A stretch of DNA of 49,557 nt from Coriobacteriaceae bacterium (GTDB lineage Bacteria; Actinomycetota; Coriobacteriia; Coriobacteriales; Coriobacteriaceae), in assembly GCA_902363875.1 (NCBI GenBank), contig CABJBO010000014.1, positions 1 to 49,557 of the forward strand. The letters are read 5' to 3'. The translations under genes and the position numbers were made by a program. The notes below the pieces were generated by a model, which was given only the letters and a program-made list of their open reading frames with translations, did no database searches and was not told where the DNA came from. How positions within the stretch are numbered: position 1 is the first letter of the stretch; every line of letters begins with the position of its first letter. This document shows positions 7,337-14,206 of the stretch, piece by piece.

Positions 7337-8857
7337 GTGGCCCAAGAGACGTTTAGCGATCGCCTGCGACAGACTATGTCCGATCGCGACGTTCGCCAGT
7401 CGGACGTGATCCGCGCATCGGAGATGCTCGGCAAAAAACTCGGCAAGAGTCAGATGAGCCAATATGTGAGCGGCAAAACGATTCCACGGCGTGATGTGGC
7501 AGAACTGCTCGCCCGTATTTTGGAGGTCGATGTTACCTGGCTGCTCGCCGGTGACGCCGATCAAGGCGAGACATCATCGCCCCGCAACGTTTCCAAGCCC
7601 GAACTCAATCCCTCAGCCCAAATTGCAAGGAGCGTCCCCATGCGTACTTTTTCTAAATCCACCAAACTCGACAACGTCCTCTACGACGTCCGCGGCCCCG
7701 TCGTCGATGAAGCCGCCCGTATGGAGGACGAAGGCGAGCGCATCCTCAAGCTCAACATCGGCAACCCCGCCCCCTTCGGCTTCCGCACGCCCGATGAGGT
7801 CATTAAGGACATGCGCCAGCAGCTGCCCGACTGCGAAGGCTATTCCAACTCGCGCGGCCTGTTCTCCGCGCGCAAGGCAATCATGCAGTACTCTCAGATC
7901 AAGGGCCTGCCCAATGTTCAGATGGAGCACATCTACACGGGCAACGGCGTGTCCGAGCTCATTCAGCTTTCGATGAACGCGCTGCTCGATAACGGCGACG
8001 AGATCCTGATCCCCAGCCCCGACTATCCGCTCTGGACGGCGTGCGCAACCCTTGCCGGCGGTCATCCCGTACATTATTTGTGTGATGAGCAGGCGGATTG
8101 GTATCCCGACCTGGAGGATATGGAGTCCAAGATCACGAGCGCGACCAAGGCCCTCGTCATCATCAACCCCAACAACCCCACGGGCTCTGTCTATCCGCGC
8201 GAGGTGCTCGAGGGCATCGTTGAGATCGCGCGCAGGCACCAGCTCATGATTTTTGCCGACGAGATCTACGACCGCCTGTGCATGGACGGCTACGAGCACG
8301 TCTCCATTGCATCACTCGCCCCCGACCTGCCCTGCGTCACCTTTAGCGGCCTTTCCAAGTCGCACATGATCGCGGGCTATCGTATTGGCTGGATGGTGCT
8401 TTCGGGCAACCAGCGCTGCATGAGCGACTTTATTATGGGCATCAACATGCTCTCGAACATGCGCCTGTGCTCCAACGTGCCAGCTCAGTCGATCGTCCAG
8501 ACGGCGCTCGGCGGCCATCAGTCTGTTAACAACTATATCCGCCCCGGCGGTCGTGTCTACGAGCAGCGCAACTTTGTGTATGAGGCACTCAGCAAGATCG
8601 ACGGCATCTCGGTGGTCAAGCCCCGCGCGGCGTTCTATATCTTCCCCAAGATGGATGTCAAGAAATTCAACATCACCGATGACGAGCAGTTTGCCCTTGA
8701 CCTGCTACACGAGAAGAAGATCCTGATCACGCGCGGCGGCGGCTTTAACTGGGGCGAGCCCGACCACTTCCGCATCGTGTACCTGCCGCGCATGGAAGTG
8801 CTCAAAGAGTCGCTCGAGGATCTCGCTGACTTCTTTGATCACTACCGCCAGAGCTAG
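7337..8857 (+). CDS. XRE helix-turn-helix fused to an AlaA-like PLP aminotransferase
   Basis: A 506-residue fusion. Residues about 1-75 form a Cro/C1-type DNA-binding domain (SQMSQYVSGKTIPRRDVAELL), then a 25-residue Ser/Pro/Asn linker, then from about residue 102 a complete class I aminotransferase like AlaA/AlaT (glutamate-pyruvate). Visible catalytic parts: NIGNPAPFGF at its start, NPNNPTG, DEIYD and the PLP lysine in FSGLSKSHMIAGYR. The enzyme therefore looks active. The start is the GTG at 7337, after AAGGAGG at 7326. Inside the gene a second AAGGAG (7627-7632) stands before an in-frame ATG (7640), exactly where free AlaA proteins begin, so a 405-residue enzyme may be made as well. The domain order resembles MocR regulators, but the DNA-binding part is XRE, not GntR. 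It ends before a bidirectional terminator. Confidence 0.9.
   Translation: MAQETFSDRLRQTMSDRDVRQSDVIRASEMLGKKLGKSQMSQYVSGKTIPRRDVAELLARILEVDVTWLLAGDADQGETSSPRNVSKPELNPSAQIARSVPMRTFSKSTKLDNVLYDVRGPVVDEAARMEDEGERILKLNIGNPAPFGFRTPDEVIKDMRQQLPDCEGYSNSRGLFSARKAIMQYSQIKGLPNVQMEHIYTGNGVSELIQLSMNALLDNGDEILIPSPDYPLWTACATLAGGHPVHYLCDEQADWYPDLEDMESKITSATKALVIINPNNPTGSVYPREVLEGIVEIARRHQLMIFADEIYDRLCMDGYEHVSIASLAPDLPCVTFSGLSKSHMIAGYRIGWMVLSGNQRCMSDFIMGINMLSNMRLCSNVPAQSIVQTALGGHQSVNNYIRPGGRVYEQRNFVYEALSKIDGISVVKPRAAFYIFPKMDVKKFNITDDEQFALDLLHEKKILITRGGGFNWGEPDHFRIVYLPRMEVLKESLEDLADFFDHYRQS
7627..7642 (+). promoter_or_regulatory. internal ribosome binding site and start codon
   Basis: AAGGAG, a 7-nt spacer and ATG inside the linker of the fusion gene. 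The ATG is in frame (codon 102) and begins MRTFSKSTKLDNV, the usual N-terminus of stand-alone AlaA-type aminotransferases. Confidence 0.65.
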
Positions 8858-8881
8858 TGGGATAGAAGCTCCGCACTATGA

Positions 8882-8917
8882 AAAGCTCCCTGCAGTTGTT
8901 TTGCTGCAGGGAGCTTT
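8882..8917. terminator. bidirectional terminator
   Basis: A 14-bp perfect stem (AAAGCTCCCTGCAG/CTGCAGGGAGCTTT) with an 8-nt loop between two convergent genes. A-rich on one side and TTTCTT on the other. Confidence 0.85.
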
Positions 8918-8932
8918 CTTGAATCGGCGGAA

Positions 8933-9343
8933 CTATATAACGATTCCGCAACAATGGTCGATTTCGTGCTGGATAATCTCGGCGGTGTAGCCCGAGAAGT
9001 TTTTGATGCGGTGGACGAAGTTCTCGTCCAAATACTCCACCTTAATGCGGCGGTAGCGGGTACAGGGGCGCTCACCGATCAACGAGAGGCATCCTTCGCT
9101 CGTCTGATAGGCATTGACCTGTTCAAGAATTTGAGGGTTGTACATCAGCAGCGTCCTGTTGCCGTCCTTTACGCAGATGATGCGCTTGCGCACGCCGATC
9201 ATGTTGGCGGCGAGGCCCACGCACTCGTGCTCATGCTCAAGGAGCGTATCCAGGAGGTCCTGCCCGGTCGCGGCATCGTCGGGTCCCGCGTCTTCGGAAG
9301 GCAGACGCAAAAAGAACTCGGATTTCATGATGGGCTTAATCAT
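8933..9343 (-). CDS. peptide-deformylase family protein with altered motif I
   Basis: A 136-residue Def-like protein. Motif III is intact (QHEIDH, with catalytic Glu), and motif II is intact (EGCLS). Motif I reads VGLAANMIG, so the Gln that stabilises the oxyanion in known deformylases is Met. It is therefore the mirror image of the protein at 3669-4088, which keeps the Gln and lacks the Glu. The start has AAGGAG eight bases upstream. Proteins with GLAANMIG are, as I recall, common in gut Firmicutes and Actinobacteria and are annotated as peptide deformylase; whether they deformylate nascent chains is less certain. Single gene, convergent with the aminotransferase. Confidence 0.85.
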   Translation of the reverse strand: MIKPIMKSEFFLRLPSEDAGPDDAATGQDLLDTLLEHEHECVGLAANMIGVRKRIICVKDGNRTLLMYNPQILEQVNAYQTSEGCLSLIGERPCTRYRRIKVEYLDENFVHRIKNFSGYTAEIIQHEIDHCCGIVI

Positions 9344-9557
9344 GGCGGGCTCCTTAAGGTGGACACGTTTGGTTCAGGTCATGATACCGCGACATGTCGC
9401 ATTAATGTGTGCACATAGATTCTGCAGCTAGATTGGATGGCGACACCATAAACTAATGGACGTTTTGCCGAGAGGCATGAATGTTTAAAGCGCAAAGAGT
9501 GCGCGACGGGCCCCGCGAATGGGGCGATGATGCCCGAGAGGGCCAAGAAGGAGTCTC

Positions 9558-10469
9558 ATGTCCGAGAACGAAGAGATCATGAACGAGACCGAGAACGAGA
9601 CCATGGCTGCCGAGGTCGAGGCAGTCGAGACCGTGGAGACCGAAGCTGCCGAGGTTGAGGCTGCTGACGAGGCTCCCGCCGAGGAGGAGGCCGAGGTTGT
9701 CGAGGCCGCCGTTGATTACGATGACGAAGAGCTGATGGACAAGATGCAGAAGGCCGCCCGCCTGCTGCGTAGCCGTCGCTTTGCTATTTCCAAGGAGGAG
9801 GAGGCCAAGGCCGAGCGCATGGCGAACATCGAGCGTGCCATCAAGCTTCTTGACCTCAAGCCCAAGATGGAGCAGAAGGAAATGTCCGACCTGCTGGGCA
9901 TGCGCCTTCGTGAGCTCGATGGCCTGATGGCCGAGGCCGAGGCTGCCGATCTGGTCGGCCGCATCGACGACGCCGAGGGCGATATGCGCAAGATCGTCGT
10001 CTTCGCTGCCGAGGATGCTGCTGAGGGCCTGGTCGAGCTTGCCAACAAGAAGGAGAAGCTCCTGCCCGAGCTTTCTTACGAGGAGGCCACCGAGTTGATG
10101 GCCGCTCTCGATAAGGTTATCGCTCCGCTCGTCGCCATGGGCCTGGACGAGGACCGCGGTCCTCGCGGTGGCCGTGACGATCGCGGTGGCCGTGGCGGCG
10201 ACCGTGGTGGCCGCGGTGGCTTTGGCGATCGCGGTGGCCGCGGCGGTGACCGTGGCGGTCGCGGTGGCGATCGTGGCGGCCGTGGCGGCTTTGGTGACCG
10301 TGGCGGCGACCGTGGCGGTCGCGGCGGCTTCGGCGGCAACCGTGGTGGTTATGGTGACCGCGGTGGCAACCGTGGCGGCTTCGGCGGCAACCGTGGTAAC
10401 GACCGTGGCGGTCGCGGTGGCGATCGCGGCGGCCGCAACGGTGGCGGCTTCCGCGGCAATCGTTTCTAG
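9558..10469 (+). CDS. acidic-helical-RGG protein, probable RNA-binding
   Basis: A 303-residue protein in three parts. Residues 1-60 are strongly acidic (Glu/Ala/Val rich). Residues about 60-195 are helical with a winged-helix-like stretch (KEMSDLLGMRLRELDGLM, then a short basic turn). Residues about 200-303 are almost wholly Arg and Gly, with more than 20 RGG or RGGxGG units plus Asp, Phe and Asn. RGG tails in eukaryotes and in some bacterial RNA helicases bind RNA and can drive condensate formation; here the tail sits on a non-helicase body. The start has GAAGGAG before it. A small GCCCC/GGGGC hairpin lies in the leader. Single gene, followed by a perfect hairpin five bases after the stop. 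I do not recognise a named family for the middle domain. Confidence 0.8.
   Translation: MSENEEIMNETENETMAAEVEAVETVETEAAEVEAADEAPAEEEAEVVEAAVDYDDEELMDKMQKAARLLRSRRFAISKEEEAKAERMANIERAIKLLDLKPKMEQKEMSDLLGMRLRELDGLMAEAEAADLVGRIDDAEGDMRKIVVFAAEDAAEGLVELANKKEKLLPELSYEEATELMAALDKVIAPLVAMGLDEDRGPRGGRDDRGGRGGDRGGRGGFGDRGGRGGDRGGRGGDRGGRGGFGDRGGDRGGRGGFGGNRGGYGDRGGNRGGFGGNRGNDRGGRGGDRGGRNGGGFRGNRF
10150..10466 (+). repeat. tandem RGG-coding repeat
   Basis: About 315 bp of degenerate 9-24-nt units built from CGTGGCGGT, GGCGATCGC and GGCTTTGGC words, coding the Arg/Gly tail. Such a tract is prone to replication slippage, so its length may vary between strains. Confidence 0.85.
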
Positions 10470-10473
10470 GTTA

Positions 10474-10501
10474 GTTACGCCGTTCTACCGAACGGCGTAA
10501 C
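10474..10501. terminator. hairpin after the RGG gene
   Basis: A perfect 12-bp stem (GTTACGCCGTTC/GAACGGCGTAAC) with a 4-nt loop, starting five bases after the stop codon. No T-run follows, so it may protect the 3' end rather than terminate by itself. Confidence 0.6.
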
Positions 10502-10510
10502 AGCTCGACG

Positions 10511-10620
10511 CTGCGCGCCCACCAGAGCGACAACTTGTCATTCAAAGAGGACGGCATGACCAGAAGGTCTATGCCGTCCTCTTTTCATGCCAAGTTGTTC
10601 GCTCTGGTGGGCGCTCGCTG
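10511..10620. repeat. long inverted repeat with about 50-bp arms
   Basis: The arms match over almost their whole length, with shared blocks CGCCCACCAGAGCGA, CAACTTG and AGAGGACGGCAT, and a 4-nt loop AGAA near 10562. The core (10546-10582) followed by TTT would act as an intrinsic terminator on the plus strand. The outer 30 bp of pairing is far more than a terminator needs, so the element may be a miniature inverted-repeat element or a structured RNA. Confidence 0.75.
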
Positions 10621-10659
10621 TCGTTTCCAAAACATCGGCATTCTCTCTGTTGCCAGAAG

Positions 10660-10717
10660 GTAGTCGTTGGGGACGTTCTTGTTTGACTAGTCGTTTAAGA
10701 ACGTCCCCAACGACTAC
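10660..10717. repeat. perfect 21-bp inverted repeat
   Basis: Arms 10660-10680 and 10697-10717 are exact reverse complements (GTAGTCGTTGGGGACGTTC..., 21 bp) around a 16-nt loop. There is no T-run. The GGGGACG/CGTCCCC core is typical of REP-like palindromes, but no transposase gene is in the window. Confidence 0.75.
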
Positions 10718-10723
10718 ATAGCG

Positions 10724-10789
10724 TGAGAGTGGATAATCTCCCGGTTTGAGCCCGTGTTTAAACTCAAAATGGGAGATTATCCACTCTCA
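10724..10789. repeat. perfect 19-bp inverted repeat with a nested stem
   Basis: Arms 10724-10742 and 10771-10789 are exact reverse complements (TGAGAGTGGATAATCTCCC). The loop carries an inner 6-bp stem TTTGAG/CTCAAA. It lies about 40 bp downstream of the pdxT stop codon. The region 10470-10830 holds no gene that I can support, only these four palindromes. Confidence 0.75.
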
Positions 10790-10830
10790 TTATTTATGTG
10801 TCCGAAAATTCACGCTCGATTTAATTCTGC

Positions 10831-11418
10831 CTACATTTGTAGGAACAGTTCGTGGAGGCGGGTGTCTTCGTCGAGTTCGGGGTGGAAGGTTACGCCGAGC
10901 TGGTTGTTTTGGCGGGCAGCGACGATGCGGCCATCGACTTCGGCTAGGGTCTTGGCGTCGCCGTGGACCTCGATGATGCGGGGCGCGCGGATAAACGTCA
11001 GCGGCACTTCACCGTCGATGCCGGCTACCTGCCCCTTGGTTCGAAAGCTGCCGAGCTGCCTGCCGTAGGCATTGCGCTCGACAAGTACATCCATGGTTGC
11101 CAAACGCGGCGTGCCCTTATCGTCATGGGCGGCAAGGTCGCGCGCCAGCAGAATCAAGCCGGCGCAAGTTCCCAATACAGGCATACCTTCAACAATGCGG
11201 GTGCGAAGCCCCTCGAGCATATCGAGTTCGGCAAGTAGCTTGCCCTGAACGGTAGACTCGCCGCCGGGAAGTACTAGACGGTCAAAGTCCTGCTTCAAAT
11301 CAGCCGCCTGCCTCAGCTCAATACAACGTGCGCCCAGCTCGGACAGCCTCGCCTCGTGCTCGGCAAAAGCACCTTGGACCGCCAGCACGGCGACCGTCTG
11401 GTCTGCGTAATCGCTCAT
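10831..11418 (-). CDS. pdxT: pyridoxal 5'-phosphate synthase, glutaminase subunit PdxT
   Basis: A 195-residue class I glutamine amidotransferase. It supplies ammonia to PdxS for making pyridoxal phosphate from ribose 5-phosphate and glyceraldehyde 3-phosphate (EC 4.3.3.6 complex). The catalytic triad is visible: Cys85 in LGTCAGL, His179 and Glu181 in FHPEL. VLPGGEST near residue 50 is the family's oxyanion segment. Length is normal. It starts 20 bp after the pdxS stop, so the two genes form an operon in the order pdxS-pdxT, controlled probably by the divergent MocR/PdxR gene. Confidence 0.96.
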   Translation of the reverse strand: MSDYADQTVAVLAVQGAFAEHEARLSELGARCIELRQAADLKQDFDRLVLPGGESTVQGKLLAELDMLEGLRTRIVEGMPVLGTCAGLILLARDLAAHDDKGTPRLATMDVLVERNAYGRQLGSFRTKGQVAGIDGEVPLTFIRAPRIIEVHGDAKTLAEVDGRIVAARQNNQLGVTFHPELDEDTRLHELFLQM

Positions 11419-11438
11419 GTGCGATCCTTTCTGCTGGA

Positions 11439-12329
11439 CTAGCGTCCGCGCTCCTCCATGATGATCTCGATCTCGTCGGCGTTGATGCCGACCATGGCCT
11501 CGCCCAGGTCCTCCGAAAGCTCAGCGATGAGTTTGGCGTCGGTGAAGTTTGCCACGGCCTTGACAATGGCGGCTGCGCGCTTGGCGGGGTCGCCGCTCTT
11601 AAAGATGCCCGAGCCGACAAAGACGCCTTCGGCGCCCAGCTGCATCATCAGCGCGGCGTCGGCGGGGGTCGCTACGCCGCCGGCGGCAAAGTTCACGACG
11701 GGGAGCTTGCCCATGGCATGGACCTCGCGGACCAGCTCGACCGGCACCTGCAGTTGCTTGGCTGCCTCAAAGAGCTCGTCGTCACGCAGGGCAACAACGT
11801 CGCGGATCTGCTTTTTGATCTTGCGCATGTGGCGCACGGCCTGAACGACGTCGCCCGTGCCCGGCTCGCCCTTGGTGCGGATCATCGTGGCGCCCTCGGC
11901 GATGCGGCGCAGCGCTTCGCCCAGGTCACGGGCACCGCAGACAAACGGGACGTCAAACTGGGTCTTGTCGATGTGGTAGACATCGTCGGCGGGGGAGAGA
12001 ACCTCGGACTCATCGATGTAGTCGATCTCGATGGCTTGAAGGACCTGCGCCTCGACGATGTGGCCGATGCGGCACTTGGCCATGACGGGGATGGAGACGG
12101 CCTCTTGAATGCCCTTGATCATCTTGGGGTCACTCATGCGCGACACGCCGCCGGCGGCGCGGATGTCGGCCGGGATGCGCTCGAGAGCCATGACGGCGCA
12201 GGCGCCTGCCTCCTCGGCGATACGTGCCTGCTCGGGCGTGGTGACGTCCATGATGACGCCGCCCTTGAGCATCTGCGCGAGCTCGCGATTGAGTTTGACG
12301 CGATCTGCCTTGCTGGTCTGTTCTGCCAT
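11439..12329 (-). CDS. pdxS: pyridoxal 5'-phosphate synthase, lyase subunit PdxS
   Basis: A 296-residue beta/alpha-barrel protein, highly conserved across the family. The two catalytic lysines are Lys85 (MAKCRIGH) and Lys153 ([10 protein letters not shown]); Asp28 (GGVIMDVT) binds the sugar phosphate. It condenses ribose 5-phosphate, glyceraldehyde 3-phosphate and ammonia from PdxT into pyridoxal phosphate in a large cytosolic complex. The start is the ATG at 12329, after AAGGGAG; an in-frame ATG 27 bp upstream has no ribosome site. First gene of pdxST. Confidence 0.97.
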   Translation of the reverse strand: MAEQTSKADRVKLNRELAQMLKGGVIMDVTTPEQARIAEEAGACAVMALERIPADIRAAGGVSRMSDPKMIKGIQEAVSIPVMAKCRIGHIVEAQVLQAIEIDYIDESEVLSPADDVYHIDKTQFDVPFVCGARDLGEALRRIAEGATMIRTKGEPGTGDVVQAVRHMRKIKKQIRDVVALRDDELFEAAKQLQVPVELVREVHAMGKLPVVNFAAGGVATPADAALMMQLGAEGVFVGSGIFKSGDPAKRAAAIVKAVANFTDAKLIAELSEDLGEAMVGINADEIEIIMEERGR

Positions 12330-12419
12330 GGTTGCTCCCTTGGTTGGCATGTGCATTGCTTGACGGAAAATCCTATCGGGGAGCTGGGCATGGCAAAATA
12401 CTCAGTTTTCGAGATAATA

Positions 12420-12463
12420 ATAAGGTCAGCCTAATACCAGATTGAACAGCTCGATAAGGTCAG
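12420..12463. promoter_or_regulatory. ATAAGGTCAG direct repeats, probable PdxR operator
   Basis: ATAAGGTCAG occurs at 12420-12429 and 12454-12463, in the same orientation, 34 bp apart, between pdxS and the MocR gene. MocR-type PdxR proteins of other Gram-positives bind direct repeats in this position, so this is the expected operator. TATACT at 12468-12473 may be the -10 of the regulator gene. Confidence 0.65.
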
Positions 12464-12474
12464 GTGATATACTC

Positions 12475-13914
12475 ATGCTTGACTACAATTTGGAAAAACG
12501 CGGCGAAGCATCGCTCTATGAGTATGTTTACCAGCAAATCCGAGATGATATCGTAGCTGGACGCATTACGGCGGGGGAGCATCTGCCGTCCAAGCGCGCC
12601 TTTGCCAGTCATCTGGGAATCAGTGTTATTACCATCGAGAATGCATATAGCCAGTTACTCGCTGAGGGCTATATTTGCTCAATGCCACGTCGTGGCTACT
12701 ACGCTTGCGAGCTTCCGGATGCACCGGTTTTGGCTTCGGCTGCGGAGGGCATCGACCGAGATGCCGTCTCTGTGGGCCCCATCGTGCATGATGTCAACGG
12801 ACAGGTCGAGCGATTCGATGCGCTTTCTCCTTCTGCTTTGGAGGCGGCGCGGCTTTGGCAAAGCGCGCTACGGGCGACGCTGGCATCCGAAGATGAGCGC
12901 GAAATCTTTTCGCCCGCACCGGCGCAGGGCACTGCTCGGCTGCGACGCGCAATTGCTCGCCATCTGCGCGGGATAAGGGGTATGAATGTCGACTCCAACA
13001 ACATTGTTATCGGTGCGGGCGCCCAGCTGCTCGATACCATGTTGGTTCAGTTGCTTGGAGCCGACAAGGTGTATGCCGTTGAGGATCCGGGCTATTTGCG
13101 CCTGACGCGCATCTATCAGGCTATGGGCTGCCAAGTACGACATATCCCGTTGGATGACGACGGCGTGGACCTGAGCGCTCTGCAGAAAACCGGGGCGGAT
13201 GTCCTTCACCTGATGCCGTCTCACCAATATCCGACCGGCCTTGTGACGAGCATTGCGCGTCGCTATGCCCTGCTGAGCTGGGCCGCCGAGCAGCCGGACC
13301 GGTATCTCATCGAAGATGACTTTGATTGTGAGTTTCGCCTTGCCGGCAAGCCGATTCCCGCGCTCGCGTCGATCGATGCCGCCCAATCGGTCATCTACAC
13401 CAACACCTTTTCAAAAAGTCTGTCGTCGGCCCTGCGTTTGGCGTATATGGTCCTGCCTGATGAGCTGATGGAACGGTTTAGGCGCAACCTTGGTTTTTAC
13501 GCCTCGTCGGTGAGTTCTGTTGACCAGGTCGCTTTGGCTCGCTTGCTGGAATCGGGTGATTACGAGCGACATGTGAACCGCGTGCGCGTTCGAGCTCGCG
13601 AGGCGCGTGATGGCCTGACGGCGCTTGTGCGAAAGGCGTTTCCGGCAGGGGAAGTCTCGATCGAGCATGCAGACGCGGGCCTTTACTGCATCGTGGTTGC
13701 GGAGCGTGGCGCGGGCGGAAGCTCTTTTACGCGGGCACTTATGCACTCGAATATCCCTTATATCGATATCGGTGACTGCTTTTGGTGTGCCGATGGCGCA
13801 TCTGTCCCTAAAAACTTGGTTCGAATCCTTGTCCAGTATGACGATTTGAGTCCAAATGCGCTAAACACCCTGGAATCACAGCTAATGGGGGTGCCCTCTA
13901 GCCTAAGTGAGTAG
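12475..13914 (+). CDS. pdxR: MocR-type regulator, probable PdxR
   Basis: A 479-residue protein: GntR-type winged helix at about residues 10-80 (PSKRAFASHLGISVITIENAYSQLL in two blocks), then a fold-type I aminotransferase domain to the end. The PLP lysine is in TNTFSKSLSSALRLAY. Such PdxR proteins activate pdxST when pyridoxal phosphate is scarce and often repress themselves. The divergent position next to pdxS supports this. The start is uncertain: ATG at 12475 is used, but TATACT directly in front suggests either a leaderless message or a start elsewhere; a TTG at 12442 is also in frame. The last three codons and stop (Leu-Ser-Glu-stop) are provided by the repeat element that begins at 13903. 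Confidence 0.88.
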   Translation: MLDYNLEKRGEASLYEYVYQQIRDDIVAGRITAGEHLPSKRAFASHLGISVITIENAYSQLLAEGYICSMPRRGYYACELPDAPVLASAAEGIDRDAVSVGPIVHDVNGQVERFDALSPSALEAARLWQSALRATLASEDEREIFSPAPAQGTARLRRAIARHLRGIRGMNVDSNNIVIGAGAQLLDTMLVQLLGADKVYAVEDPGYLRLTRIYQAMGCQVRHIPLDDDGVDLSALQKTGADVLHLMPSHQYPTGLVTSIARRYALLSWAAEQPDRYLIEDDFDCEFRLAGKPIPALASIDAAQSVIYTNTFSKSLSSALRLAYMVLPDELMERFRRNLGFYASSVSSVDQVALARLLESGDYERHVNRVRVRAREARDGLTALVRKAFPAGEVSIEHADAGLYCIVVAERGAGGSSFTRALMHSNIPYIDIGDCFWCADGASVPKNLVRILVQYDDLSPNALNTLESQLMGVPSSLSE

Positions 13915-14024
13915 ACTTTTGGCGTTATGCCGACCAGACCGTTTTGCAGCAAGTCGTCTACCTGCGGCCTTGCAAGACAAGATGGCCTGCCTGCTCGGGA
14001 GTTTCCAAAAAGCCTACTCACTTG
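13903..14024 (+). repeat. 122-bp structured palindromic repeat, copy 1
   Basis: Begins CTAAGTGAGTAGACTTTT and ends AAAAAGCCTACTCACTTG, its near inverted complement. Internal conserved blocks are CGACCAGA, TTTTGCAGCAAG, TCTACCTGCGG and CTGCTCGG. CCGA-C-CAG pairs with CTG-C-TCGG across a 1x1 mismatch, extending the terminal stem. The element starts inside the MocR gene and supplies its stop codon. It stands on the upstream side of the nuclease gene. See copies at 15323 and 25053. Confidence 0.85.
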
Positions 14025-14057
14025 CTGTGCAAAGCTTCCGCATGAGAGAAATAGCGG

Positions 14058-14123
14058 GTTTTCAACAGGACTCCGTCCAGTTCTTGGCAAGCTTTTGGCC
14101 AGTTGGGGAAGGCTGTTGAAAAC
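14058..14123. repeat. 11-bp inverted repeat upstream of the nuclease gene
   Basis: GTTTTCAACAG (14058-14068) and CTGTTGAAAAC (14113-14123) are exact reverse complements 44 bp apart. It could be an operator or a hairpin in the leader. The remaining sequence between the repeat element and the nuclease start shows nothing else that I can identify. Confidence 0.5.
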
Positions 14124-14206
14124 TTAACAGTCCGTTCGGCGCCCTTTTCGGTACGTTCGCGCCAATGCGGGAGTACCCGGGTTGAAATCCGTGTTTTCCT
14201 GTGCCT

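Noticed and set aside
10150..10466. Regular short repeats resembling a CRISPR or satellite array
   Set aside because: They are in-frame RGG codons with no constant repeat-spacer pattern.
10660..10789. Insertion sequence remnant between the RGG and pdxT genes
   Set aside because: The palindromes have no transposase fragment or target duplication beside them.
13818..13828. GGTTCGAATCC, the T-arm consensus of a tRNA
   Set aside because: It lies inside the MocR coding sequence (Leu-Val-Arg-Ile-Leu), and no acceptor, D or anticodon stem can be paired around it.
13911..13960. Alternative pairing of GTAGAC with GTCTAC inside repeat copy 1, suggesting a switch
   Set aside because: The internal partner is exact only in copy 1 (GTCTAC) and is TCTAC preceded by A or C in the others, so a switching structure is not supported by three copies.
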